This document shows positions 31,037 to 39,380 of a stretch of 64,000 nucleotides of DNA, piece after piece. The translations under genes were made by a program, and so were the position numbers. The notes below the pieces were generated by a model. That model did not search any database and was not told where the DNA came from. It saw only the letters and a program-made list of their open reading frames with translations. Position 1 is the first letter of the stretch. Each line of letters opens with the position of its first letter. The stretch comes from Saccharopolyspora kobensis. GTDB taxonomy: Bacteria; Actinomycetota; Actinomycetes; Mycobacteriales; Pseudonocardiaceae. The stretch is from positions 345,404-409,403 of the forward strand of contig NZ_FNVB01000003.1 in NCBI RefSeq assembly GCF_900108315.1, given 5' to 3'.

Positions 31037-32806
31037 ATGAGCACCACCAACGGCGCACCGGCCCCGGCGAAGGGCAGTCCGATGCTGCTCGTCCTGTTCG
31101 CGGTGGTGCTGGCGCCGACGTTCCTCATCGGCTACGCGGTCGGTGCCGGCTCGGCTTCCGTCGTGGGCGGGTTCGTCGCCATGTACTCGCTCATCGCCTT
31201 CCTCGGCGGGCCGCTGCGCGCTGATCTCCGCCTGGCCGCGGCCCTGAGCCCGCTGCTGCTGTTCGCGGCGATCGTGCCGCGGCTGCTCGGCGAGGTCTCC
31301 CGGCCCGCCGCGATCGGCGTGATCGTGGTGATCGTCTTCGTCGCGGCGCTGCTGCCGCTGCGCGGACCGCGCTTCGTCACCGTCGGGCTCGGACTGGGCA
31401 TGGTCACGCTGTTCGCCTACGGCATGGCGCTGATCGGTCCCGCCGGCCCCTGGCAGGTCGTCATCGCCGCCGTGACCGGCGTGGCGACGGCCGTCGTGCT
31501 GCGCGTCCTGCTCGGGATCGGCGATCCGTCCAAGGCGACCCGCGAGAAGATCGCCGACGTCCTCGACGCCGACGTCCCCGCGCTGACCACGGCCTTCGAC
31601 ACGTGGCTGGCCGACGGTCGCCGCCGCTGGCTCGGCATCGCGCTCGGCGCCGCCTCCCACTACCGCCTGGCCCTGCACTCGGCCGAGGCGGTCCAGCGCG
31701 CCCAGCAGGCGGAAGCCGCGGACGGCGAACTCGTCGCGCTGCGCACCCGCGCCCACGAGCTCGCCGAGCGGCTGCGCACCAAGAAGCCCGGCCCCGCACC
31801 GCAGGCCGGGGCCGGCGAGGTGACGATCGGGTTCGGCACCGAGGCCTCGGCCGCTCTCGATGCCGTCGAACGGGCCATCACCGAGCGGGACACCTCGCGG
31901 GTGTCGCCGGCCGACCGGTTGCGGACGTCCGTGCTGCGGCCGAGCGTGCGGCTGCGCTCGATCCAGGTCCGGCACGCGGTGCGCACGGCCTTCGGGCTGC
32001 TGCTGATCCTGGTGATCACCTCGTACCTGCCCGCAGGCGATCCGCTGGTGGCGACCGCGCTGCTGACCACCTTCGGCATCCTGCAGGCGAGCTGGCGGGA
32101 AACGCTGAACAAGGCACGTCCGCGCGTCATCGGGCTGGTCGGTGGCGCGGCGCTGGCCGTCGTGATCATCCTGGTGGTGCCCGCGCCGTACCTGCCCGTG
32201 GTCGCCCTGACGGCGCTCGTCGTCGCGCTGTGGAACATGATGTCCCGGCCCGCGGTGGCCTACACGTTCATGGTGGTCGTGACGGTCGGCTTCAACACCT
32301 CGCTGCGGCACACCGATCCGGTCCACACCCTGGTCGAGTACGCGGTGCTGACGCTCATCGCGGCGCTCATCGGCGTCCTCGTCGGCTTCGCCGTCGTTCC
32401 CGGCCTGCGCCCGGAACCGCTGCGGCAGCGGATCGTCGCAGCGCGCGCGAAGACCGAGCAGGCGCTGCGGGCGATGACCGGGCCGGACCGGGCCGAAGCG
32501 CTCGCGCTGCACCGGGCCGCGGCGCAAGCCCGCGCCGAACTCACCCCCGACCGCGAACAACTCGACGACGACCAGCTCGCCGAGCTCGACCGCTTCCGGG
32601 CCGCCCTGCGCGACCTCTCGATGCTCGGCACCACCGCGGCCCTCGGCCGGACCTCCGACACCGAGCGGCTCAGAGCCGCACTCGACGAAGCTCCCGCACC
32701 GGCCGACGGCGAAACGCCTGCCGGGCTGGAGTCGATCGTGGCCGGACTGGCCGATCAGGTCCGGACATCCGAAGCCCAGCTCCTGGCCGCGCTCCCCGAC
32801 CGCTGA
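31037..32806 (+). CDS. FUSC-family inner membrane transporter
   Basis: A 589-residue protein of the fusaric-acid-resistance (FUSC) type. An N-terminal block of about six TM segments (17-155) is followed by a cytoplasmic helical domain (about 160-300). A second block of TM segments (about 310-470) contains RHAVRTAFGLLLILVITSYL and QASWRETLNKARPRVIG. A soluble helical C-terminus follows. These proteins export aromatic acids or other toxic compounds. The ATG at 31037 has GAGGAGG upstream. No partner membrane-fusion protein is nearby, as expected in a Gram-positive. Confidence 0.88.
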   Translation: MSTTNGAPAPAKGSPMLLVLFAVVLAPTFLIGYAVGAGSASVVGGFVAMYSLIAFLGGPLRADLRLAAALSPLLLFAAIVPRLLGEVSRPAAIGVIVVIVFVAALLPLRGPRFVTVGLGLGMVTLFAYGMALIGPAGPWQVVIAAVTGVATAVVLRVLLGIGDPSKATREKIADVLDADVPALTTAFDTWLADGRRRWLGIALGAASHYRLALHSAEAVQRAQQAEAADGELVALRTRAHELAERLRTKKPGPAPQAGAGEVTIGFGTEASAALDAVERAITERDTSRVSPADRLRTSVLRPSVRLRSIQVRHAVRTAFGLLLILVITSYLPAGDPLVATALLTTFGILQASWRETLNKARPRVIGLVGGAALAVVIILVVPAPYLPVVALTALVVALWNMMSRPAVAYTFMVVVTVGFNTSLRHTDPVHTLVEYAVLTLIAALIGVLVGFAVVPGLRPEPLRQRIVAARAKTEQALRAMTGPDRAEALALHRAAAQARAELTPDREQLDDDQLAELDRFRAALRDLSMLGTTAALGRTSDTERLRAALDEAPAPADGETPAGLESIVAGLADQVRTSEAQLLAALPDR

Positions 32807-32883
32807 CGGTCAGCCGTTCCGCCACGAAGTGAAACGTGTTCTAATCGTGGTCCGGAAGCGGAGCAGGGATCGGAGGAATGCCG

Positions 32884-33738
32884 GTGCGATACGGCGTCGT
32901 GCTGTTCACCAGTGATCGCGGCATCTCGCCCGCCGAGGCCGCGCGGACCGCGGAAGAGGCCGGGTTCCACTCGTTCGCCGTCCCCGAGCACACCCACATC
33001 CCCGTGCGGCGGGACGCCGCGCACCCGGGCACGGGCACCGAGGAACTGCCCGACGACCGCTACCAGCGCACGCTCGACCCGTGGGTCGCGCTGGCGACCG
33101 CGGCTTCGGTGACGCGGCGGATCACGCTGTCCACCGCAGTCGCGCTGCCCACCGAGCACGATCCCATCACGCTGGCCAAGACGATCGCGACGCTCGACCA
33201 CCTCTCCGGCGGGCGCGTCGCGCTGGGCACCGGCTTCGGCTGGAACACCGACGAACTGGCCGACCACGGCATCCCGGGCGGCCGGCGCAAGACCGCGCTG
33301 CGCGAGTACCTCGGCGCCATGCGCGCGCTGTGGACGCAGGACGAAGCGAGCTACGACGGCGAGTTCGTCAGCTTCGGCCCGAGCTGGGCCTGGCCGAAAC
33401 CGGTGCGCTCGGGGCACATCCCGGTGCTGCTCGGCGCGGGCGGCACGGAGCGCAACTTCGCCTGGGCGGTGCAGCACACCGACGGGTGGATCACCACGCC
33501 GCGCGAACGCGACGTCGAGGAGCGGGTGCGGCGCTTGCGGGAGCTCTGGGAGGAAGCGGGCCGGGACGGCGAGCCCCGAGTGATCGCGCTGGCGGGCAAG
33601 CCCGACGCGGAAGCGCTGACCGCGTGGGCCGCCTGCGGCGTGACCGAGGTCCTGTTCGGACTGCCCGACGCGCCCGCCGAAGTGGTCACCTCCTACATCA
33701 CCCGGCTGGCCGACCGGATCGGCATCGCGGCGGCGTAG
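32884..33738 (+). CDS. LLM-class oxidoreductase, probably F420-dependent (TIGR03619 type)
   Basis: A 284-residue luciferase-like TIM-barrel protein. It has MRYGVVLFTSDRG, EEAGFHSFAVPEHTHIP, ALATAASVTRRITLSTAV, AKTIATLDHLSGGRVALGTG, FGWNTDELADHG and VLLGAGGTERNFAWAVQH. The length and motif order fit the actinobacterial F420-dependent subgroup. The GTG at 32884 is preferred over the ATG at 32878 because GGAGG at 32872-32876 is then correctly spaced. It is unrelated in sequence neighbourhood to the LLM enzyme at 20143. The substrate is unknown. Confidence 0.88.
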   Translation: MRYGVVLFTSDRGISPAEAARTAEEAGFHSFAVPEHTHIPVRRDAAHPGTGTEELPDDRYQRTLDPWVALATAASVTRRITLSTAVALPTEHDPITLAKTIATLDHLSGGRVALGTGFGWNTDELADHGIPGGRRKTALREYLGAMRALWTQDEASYDGEFVSFGPSWAWPKPVRSGHIPVLLGAGGTERNFAWAVQHTDGWITTPRERDVEERVRRLRELWEEAGRDGEPRVIALAGKPDAEALTAWAACGVTEVLFGLPDAPAEVVTSYITRLADRIGIAAA

Positions 33739-33786
33739 GCGGGGCGTCCGGCCACCGCGCTGAAGTCCCCGCCCGGAACGCCCGGG

Positions 33787-34917
33787 TCAGGAGTCGCTCT
33801 CGCCGATCTGCTCCCGGACCCACTCGTGGAACGCCGCGATGTGGTGCTCGCTGGGCACGAAGACGCCACCGCGGGCGTAAGCCCGGGAGTCCATCGACAG
33901 CTGGCAGCGTTCGCACGCCTCGAAGTCCTGCCGGTTGACCCGGTCGAACAGCTCCACGGAGTGGGACAGGTCGCGACCCGATTCGACGACTTCCGGCAGG
34001 TACAGCCAGTCGCACTCGATCAGCGTCCGGTCCGGTGCCACCGGGAACATCCGGTGCAGGATCACGTGGTCCGGCACCAGGTTGACGAACACCTGGGGCC
34101 GCACGGTGATCGCGTAGTAGCGGCGGTCCTGGTGCTCGCCGATACCGGGCAGCCGGTCGAGACCGGCGCTGCCGTCCACGGTGAAGCCCTCGACGTCCGA
34201 TCCGAACTCCGCGCCGTGCCCGACGTAGTACTGCGCGGCGAAGCCGTCGGCGAACTCCGGCAGCACCTCGGTCAGCTCCGGGTGGATCGTCGCGCAGTGG
34301 TAGCACTCCATGAAGTTCTCGATGATCTGCTTCCAGTTCGCCTTGACGTCGTAGCCGATCCGCGCGCCCAGGCTCAGCGCGGCGATGTCGTAGGCCTCGA
34401 TCTCCCCCGCGTCACCGAGCCGCTGCCCGACGTCGGCGATCACGGTGTCCTCGAAGGACGGCGGCTCGTCGGCCAGACACACCCAGGCGTAGCCCAGCCA
34501 CTCGCGCAGGTGCACCCGCTTGAGCCCGAACTCGGTCCGGTCCACGTCGGGCATGCTGGTCAGGTTCGGCGCGGCGACCAGCTTGCCGTCCAGGGCGTAG
34601 GTCCAGGCGTGGTAGGGGCACTGGAAGGAGCGCTTCACCTGTCCCGACTCCTCGGTGCACAGCTGCGCGCCGCGGTGCCGGCACACGTTGAGGAAGGCGT
34701 TCAGCTCGCCGCCGCGGCCCCGGGCGACGAGCACGCTCTCCCGCCCGACCTGCACGGTGCGGAACTCACCCGGCTGGTCCAGGTCATCGCTGCGCACCGC
34801 GCAGAACCAGTGCGCCTCGAAGATGCGGGACTGCTCCAGGGCGAAGATCGCCGGATCGGTGTAGAAGTGGCCGGCCGGGGTGGCCAGCAGGCTCTGCGTC
34901 GGTCCGGTCTTCGTCAT
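33787..34917 (-). CDS. Rieske oxygenase alpha subunit, glycine-betaine-demethylase-like (copy 1)
   Basis: A 376-residue aromatic-ring-hydroxylating-type oxygenase of the GbcA group, which N-demethylates quaternary amines with release of formaldehyde. Rieske ligands are C79, H81, C100 and H103. The mononuclear iron site shows [14 protein letters not shown], with H207 and H212. The ATG at 34917 has GAGGTCGCC upstream. It stands alone with no ferredoxin or reductase gene beside it, and is divergent from a BCCT betaine transporter across 698 bases. It is clearly paralogous to the oxygenase at 52765. Glycine betaine or another betaine such as stachydrine is the likely substrate. Confidence 0.88.
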   Translation of the reverse strand: MTKTGPTQSLLATPAGHFYTDPAIFALEQSRIFEAHWFCAVRSDDLDQPGEFRTVQVGRESVLVARGRGGELNAFLNVCRHRGAQLCTEESGQVKRSFQCPYHAWTYALDGKLVAAPNLTSMPDVDRTEFGLKRVHLREWLGYAWVCLADEPPSFEDTVIADVGQRLGDAGEIEAYDIAALSLGARIGYDVKANWKQIIENFMECYHCATIHPELTEVLPEFADGFAAQYYVGHGAEFGSDVEGFTVDGSAGLDRLPGIGEHQDRRYYAITVRPQVFVNLVPDHVILHRMFPVAPDRTLIECDWLYLPEVVESGRDLSHSVELFDRVNRQDFEACERCQLSMDSRAYARGGVFVPSEHHIAAFHEWVREQIGESDS

Positions 34918-35615
34918 GGCGACCTCACTCCGTGGTAGGGCACCCCGTCCTGCTCCGGGGTCGGTGGGTGGGGAACACGTGCCCGATCCGCACGAGCGCC
35001 CGCTGCGGTATCAGCGGAGCGCCCGGCGCGGTGCACCGCTGCGGAGTCCTCGGGGATCGAGCGGAACCGGCGAGGACGTGGTGGGTGCGCGATGAGCACA
35101 CCGTTCCTCCTCGAGGAACACACGATGAACACGGCCGGATCCGCTGTCAAGGACGTTCGCCGGTGCGGCCAGCGGCGCGTGCGGGCATCGCCGCACTGCG
35201 GTCGGCGAAAGGCCCTCGCGACGAGCAGGCAAAACCCCGGTCGCGCGTCGTGCTGAAGTACACAATGGACGATCTCCGTCAGCGGAATCCGCTTTCCCCG
35301 CGAGCCGCGTGTCCTTCTATGTGCAACACTTCGGCCGCTCCCCTCCGGGATGATCCGGATGATCCTGCTGCGATGGGCACTTCCGCATCCGCACGCCGCG
35401 CGGACGAAGGGTGGCTTCCTTGACACCGGGTCGCGCCCACGGCATCGTCTACCGCATTCCCAACGCCGCCAGGCCTTCCGCGCCCGGCCGTGCGTCCGGC
35501 CGCTGATCGCCGCCGAAATACCCCGGACAACCCGGTTCCGCTGTCCTCGCCGCGCCGGCGCGCTCCCTCTTCAACGCGATCGAGAGGAGGCGACGTCCCC
35601 TGGACGTCGATCCGC
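34918..35615. other. Long intergenic region between Rieske oxygenase copy 1 and the BCCT gene
   Basis: 698 bases without a convincing gene. Visible items are a 7-bp hairpin GTTCCTC/GAGGAAC (35103-35109, 35113-35119) inside a short unsupported ORF starting 35092. A GGATGATCC-like tandem occurs near 35350-35365. TTGACA (35420-35425) has CATCGT 17 bases later and is a possible promoter for the transporter. I found neither the TATATCA element nor a known riboswitch. Such a length suggests an untranslated leader or several regulatory sites. Confidence 0.45.
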
Positions 35616-37388
35616 ATGACTCCGCGAACCCCCACCACCACTGCTGATCCTTCCCCTCGGCCCCGGGTCGACCACGTCGTGTTCGGCGTTTCCGCTTTCC
35701 TCGCCCTGGCTTTCGTCGTCTTGGGACTGTGGCGCACCGACCTGCTTAGCAGCATGTCCTCGACCGCGCTCGACTGGCTGATCACCAACGGCGGCTGGGC
35801 TTTCGTCCTCGTCGCAAGCGGATTGGTGGTCTTCGCGCTGTGGCTGGCCGCCAGCCGGTACGGGCGGATCCCGCTCGGCGCGGACGACGAATCCCCTGAG
35901 TTCAAGACGATTTCCTGGGTGGCGATGATGTTCAGCGCCGGGATGGGCATCGGCCTGATGTTCTACGGCGTCAGCGAGCCGCTGGCCCACTTCGCCGCGC
36001 CACCACCGGGAACCGTGCCGGCCGGCAGCGACGCGGCGGTGGAGACCGCGATGGCCACCTCGCTGTTCCACTGGACGCTGCACCCGTGGGCGATCTACGC
36101 CGTCGTGGGGCTCGCGATCGCCTACAGCGGCTTCCGCCGCGGGCGCAGCCAGTTGATCAGCTCCGTGTTCGCACCGCTGCTGGGCGAGCGGAAATCCGCC
36201 GGTCCGCTGGGAAAGCTGATCGACGTGCTCGCCATCTTCGCGACGCTGTTCGGTTCGGCCGCCTCGCTGGGTCTCGGCACCCTGCAGATCGGCAGCGGCC
36301 TCCGCGCCAGCGGGTGGTTGCCCGACTCACCCGGAGTCGGCGTTCTGGTGGCGGTGATCGGGTTGCTGACGGTCGCATTCGTCGCCTCCGCGGTATCGGG
36401 AGTGGCCAAGGGGATCCAGTGGCTGTCCAACACCAACATGGTGCTCGCCGCCGTGCTGGCGGTGTTCCTGCTCGCGGTGGGCCCGACCGTGTTCATCCTC
36501 GGCCTGGTGCCCTCGTCGATCGGGAGCTACTTCCGCGACCTGGCCGAGATGACCGCCCGCACCGGCGCCACCGGCGGCGATGCCATGCACGAGTGGCTCT
36601 CCTCGTGGACGATCTTCTACTGGGCGTGGTGGATCTCCTGGACTCCCTTCGTCGGCATGTTCATCGCGCGGATCAGCCGCGGCCGCACCATCCGCCAGTT
36701 CGTCTGCGGCGCCGTGCTCGTGCCCGCCACCGTCAGCGTGGTCTGGTTCGCCGTCTTCGGCGGCGCGGCGATCGACGTCCGGCGCCACGACGCCGGTCCG
36801 GCCGCCGCAGGCACCGCGGAGGCGCAGTTGTTCGACGTGCTCGCGCACTTCCCGTGGAGCGCGGCCACCGGCGTCCTGGTCATGGTTCTCGTGGCGATCT
36901 TCTTCGTCTCCGGTGCCGACGCGGCGTCGGTGGTGATGGGCACGTTGTCGCAGCGCGGGTCGATCGAACCGCGCAGCTCCGTCGTCGTGTTCTGGGGTGT
37001 GGCGACAGGAGCCGTCGCCGCCGTCCTGCTGATCGTGGGCGGGGGCGGTGACGACGCGCTCGCCGGGCTGCAGAACCTGACGATCATCGTGGCGGCCCCG
37101 TTCACCGCGGTCATCGTCGTGCTGTGCGTGGCGCTGGCGAAGGACCTGCGCAGCGACCCGCTGATCCTGCGGTCCGAGAAGGGCGCCGAGATGATCGAAG
37201 CCGCGGTGCGCACCGGAGATGACCGATACGACGGCGATTTCCAGCTCCAGGTCTGCAGCGCGGAGCCGAACACCACTGAGCCGCAAGGGGAATCCGAGAA
37301 CGGGCCGGACACCGAAGGCGTTGCGCACCGGACGCTCGACGCCGACCCCGCCCGACCGGAGGTGTCGGAGCGAACCGGCAGTCTCTGA
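35616..37388 (+). CDS. BCCT-family betaine/choline/carnitine transporter
   Basis: A 590-residue protein with 12 TM segments. The BCCT signature is unmistakable: FSAGMGIGLMFYGVSEPLAHF in the first part and FYWAWWISWTPFVGMFIARI followed by SRGRTIRQF around residue 335-360. The family imports glycine betaine, choline or carnitine with Na+ or H+. The cytoplasmic C-terminus of about 80 residues is acidic and Pro-rich. The ATG at 35616 has no close ribosome-binding site (GAGAGGAGG is 26 bases away), and no GTG or TTG lies between, so the start is less certain. It likely feeds the betaine catabolic genes. Confidence 0.92.
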   Translation: MTPRTPTTTADPSPRPRVDHVVFGVSAFLALAFVVLGLWRTDLLSSMSSTALDWLITNGGWAFVLVASGLVVFALWLAASRYGRIPLGADDESPEFKTISWVAMMFSAGMGIGLMFYGVSEPLAHFAAPPPGTVPAGSDAAVETAMATSLFHWTLHPWAIYAVVGLAIAYSGFRRGRSQLISSVFAPLLGERKSAGPLGKLIDVLAIFATLFGSAASLGLGTLQIGSGLRASGWLPDSPGVGVLVAVIGLLTVAFVASAVSGVAKGIQWLSNTNMVLAAVLAVFLLAVGPTVFILGLVPSSIGSYFRDLAEMTARTGATGGDAMHEWLSSWTIFYWAWWISWTPFVGMFIARISRGRTIRQFVCGAVLVPATVSVVWFAVFGGAAIDVRRHDAGPAAAGTAEAQLFDVLAHFPWSAATGVLVMVLVAIFFVSGADAASVVMGTLSQRGSIEPRSSVVVFWGVATGAVAAVLLIVGGGGDDALAGLQNLTIIVAAPFTAVIVVLCVALAKDLRSDPLILRSEKGAEMIEAAVRTGDDRYDGDFQLQVCSAEPNTTEPQGESENGPDTEGVAHRTLDADPARPEVSERTGSL

Positions 37389-37397
37389 AACGGCACC

Positions 37398-37435
37398 CGG
37401 AAGGGCACCCCGCCGCTCGGCGAGGTGCCCTTCCG
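37398..37435. terminator. Bidirectional terminator
   Basis: The arms CGGAAGGGCACC (37398-37409) and GGTGCCCTTCCG (37424-37435) enclose a further CGCCG/CGGCG stem. It lies between the convergent BCCT and purU genes. Confidence 0.85.
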
Positions 37436-37483
37436 CTCTGCTGCGGTGATGTCATGCCGTGCTCGGGCGGGCAGAGCGGATCG

Positions 37484-38332
37484 TCACGGGAAGACGACCG
37501 TGCTGTGTCCGTTGAGCAGCACTCGGCGCTCGCAGTGCCAGCGCACCGCGCGGGAAAGCGCCAGCGCCTCCGCGTCGCGCCCCACGGTCTGCAGCGCGCG
37601 GGGGTCGTGCGTGTGGTCGATCCGGATGACCTCCTGCTCGATGATCGGCCCCTCGTCCAGGTCCGAGGTGACGTAGTGCGCGGTGGCCCCGACCAGCTTC
37701 ACGCCGCGGTCGTAGGCCTGGTGGTAGGGCTTGGCGCCCTTGAACCCGGGCAGGAACGAGTGGTGGATGTTGATCGCGCGGCCGTACAGCGCCTTGCTGG
37801 TCTCGTCGGACAGGATCTGCATGTACCGCGCGAGCACGACCAGGTCGACCTCGTGCTCGTCGACGAGCTGCAGCAGGCGCGCCTCGGCGGCCTCCTTGGT
37901 CTCCGGGGTGACCGGGACGTGCACGAACGGCAGGCCCGCGGATTCGGCCATCGGGCGCAGGTCCTGGTGGTTGGACACCACCGCGACGATGTCGGCGCCG
38001 AGGCTGCCCGCCCGCCACCGGTAGATCAGGTCGTTCAGGCAGTGGCCGAGCTTCGAGACCATGACCAGGATGCGGGCGTTGGTGCGCGGGCTGAACTCGT
38101 AGGTCATCTGGAAGTCGGCGGCCACCGGCTCGAACTCGCGCACCAGCTCCGCCAGGTCGGTGCCGGCCGGTGCGGTGACCTGGGTGCGCATGAACAGCCG
38201 GTCGCGCACCGGGTCGTCGAACTGCCGGTGCTCGTCGATGTCGCAGTCGCGCTCGAAGAGGAACCCGCTCACCGCGCGCACGATCCCCGTGCGGTTCGGG
38301 CAGCTCAAAGTCAGGGTGAAGGTGTCGGTCAC
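37484..38332 (-). CDS. purU: Formyltetrahydrofolate deformylase
   Basis: A 282-residue enzyme that hydrolyses 10-formyl-THF to formate and THF. An N-terminal ACT domain (TLTLSCPNRTGIVRAVSGFL, 1-80) is followed by a formyltransferase-like domain. That domain contains VSNHQDLRP, VVLARYMQILS, INIHHSFLPGFKGAKPYHQA and HYVTSDLDEGPIIEQE, which hold the Asn/His/Asp catalytic set. The GTG at 38332 follows GAGGAGATC. Here it would drain excess formyl-THF generated by betaine and sarcosine oxidation and regenerate THF. It is divergent from the gntR gene, with a TATATCA element between them. Confidence 0.95.
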   Translation of the reverse strand: MTDTFTLTLSCPNRTGIVRAVSGFLFERDCDIDEHRQFDDPVRDRLFMRTQVTAPAGTDLAELVREFEPVAADFQMTYEFSPRTNARILVMVSKLGHCLNDLIYRWRAGSLGADIVAVVSNHQDLRPMAESAGLPFVHVPVTPETKEAAEARLLQLVDEHEVDLVVLARYMQILSDETSKALYGRAINIHHSFLPGFKGAKPYHQAYDRGVKLVGATAHYVTSDLDEGPIIEQEVIRIDHTHDPRALQTVGRDAEALALSRAVRWHCERRVLLNGHSTVVFP

Positions 38333-38601
38333 GACGATCTCCTCAGCACTCCAGGATGTTGGGAGCCGGCCCACCGCGGGCGGGTCTCCTCGCACTCGTC
38401 CTTCATGTCCGCGCCGGTTCCGGCATGGTCTTGATCGCCTTGTGACGGCGTTGCGCTCGATGTCGATCCCGGCGGCGTCGCGCACTTGTTCCGGCGTCCC
38501 GTCGAGGATCTCGGCGGGGCCGTCGAGCAGTGCGACCGCTCTCGCCCTGGTGCTGACGAGGTGGTCATCCGCGGCTCCTGGGTCGCATCAACGCTCCCTC
38601 A

Positions 38602-38626
38602 GATATTGAACTAATATATCAATGTC
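38602..38626. promoter_or_regulatory. TATATCA regulatory element 1 (gntR/purU)
   Basis: TTGAAC-TAA-TATATCA lies at 38606-38621, inside an inverted repeat GATATTGA (38602-38609) / TCAATGTC (38619-38626) with one mismatch. The same core is found upstream of glyA, mscR and the MHS transporter. It is probably the GntR autoregulatory operator. Confidence 0.6.
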
Positions 38627-38682
38627 GGGCAAGGAATGTTTCAAAGAAGTGCCGAATCGCCGGTCCGCCGGGCGCCGGCCCC

Positions 38683-38688
38683 TAAGAT
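38683..38688 (+). promoter_or_regulatory. Leaderless -10 box of gntR
   Basis: TAAGAT at 38683-38688, six bases, then GTG at 38695. No ribosome-binding site is present. Confidence 0.6.
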
Positions 38689-38694
38689 GAGCCC

Positions 38695-39360
38695 GTGACC
38701 ACTGCCCCGCAAGGACTCGAGACGCCGCCCACCTCGCTGGCCGAACGCGCCTACGCCGCGATCCAGGATCAGCTGATCATGCTGGACATCCCGCCGCTGG
38801 CACCGATCGACGACCTGGCGCTGAGCGAGTCCCTCGGCATCGGCCGCACCCCCGTCCGCGAAGCGCTCAAGCGCCTGGAGGTCGATCGCCTGGTCATCTC
38901 CTACCCGCGCCGCGGCACCTTCGCCACCGGCGTGGACATCACCGACCTCGCCTACATCTCCGAGATCCGCGTCCAGCTGGAGCCGCTGGCCGCCCGCCGG
39001 GCGGCCGAGAACGCCCCGAAGGTCATGCGCACCAAGCTGACCGAGCTCGCCGACACCATCCAGCACGAGGACGTGATGGTGCTGTCCCGCCACGAGCTGA
39101 TGCGGTGGGACCTGCACGTGCACCGCTCGATCTACCGCGCGGCGGGCAACCCCCACCTCGAGGACACGCTGGTGCGCTACAACAACCTCGCCACCCGGAT
39201 CTTCTGCGTGTTCCTGGAGCGCATCACCCACTTCGACCGGCACGTCGAGGAGCACGTGGGCCTGCTGCAGGCCGTGGCCGCCGGCGAGGGCCGCAAGGCC
39301 GAGAAGATCGCCAGGGACCACGTGACCGGCTTCGAGAAGGCGATCCGGGCGATCATCTGA
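38695..39360 (+). CDS. GntR-family (FCD) transcriptional regulator
   Basis: A 221-residue FadR-subfamily regulator. The winged helix is AYAAIQDQLIMLDIPPLAPI, then LALSESLGIGRTPVREALKR and RRGTFATGVD (about 15-80). The all-helical FCD ligand domain (about 90-215) shows the metal-binding pattern D-L-H-V-H-R (near 140) and EEHVGLLQAV plus RDHVTGFEKA. It sits at the centre of the one-carbon genes, divergent from purU and convergent with folP. It is the best candidate to bind the four TATATCA elements. The ligand could be betaine, dimethylglycine, sarcosine or a C1 compound. Confidence 0.92.
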   Translation: MTTAPQGLETPPTSLAERAYAAIQDQLIMLDIPPLAPIDDLALSESLGIGRTPVREALKRLEVDRLVISYPRRGTFATGVDITDLAYISEIRVQLEPLAARRAAENAPKVMRTKLTELADTIQHEDVMVLSRHELMRWDLHVHRSIYRAAGNPHLEDTLVRYNNLATRIFCVFLERITHFDRHVEEHVGLLQAVAAGEGRKAEKIARDHVTGFEKAIRAII

Positions 39361-39380
39361 CCGCCCGGACCACCCGCCGC

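Larger units (their letters stand above)
38333..38694. other. Divergent intergenic region purU / gntR
   Basis: 362 bases with no supported gene. It contains the AT-rich inverted repeat at 38602-38626 and the leaderless -10 box of the regulator at 38683. The remainder shows no motif I can name. Confidence 0.6.

Noticed and set aside
33787..34917. Calling this Rieske protein an aromatic-ring dioxygenase
   Set aside because: No beta subunit is encoded nearby, the iron-site sequence follows the GbcA demethylase pattern, and the context is betaine transport and C1 metabolism.
35092..35256. Short frame of about 54 codons in the gap before the BCCT gene
   Set aside because: The product is Arg-rich with no hydrophobic or domain pattern, ribosome-binding support is poor, and an internal hairpin better explains the sequence conservation one might see.
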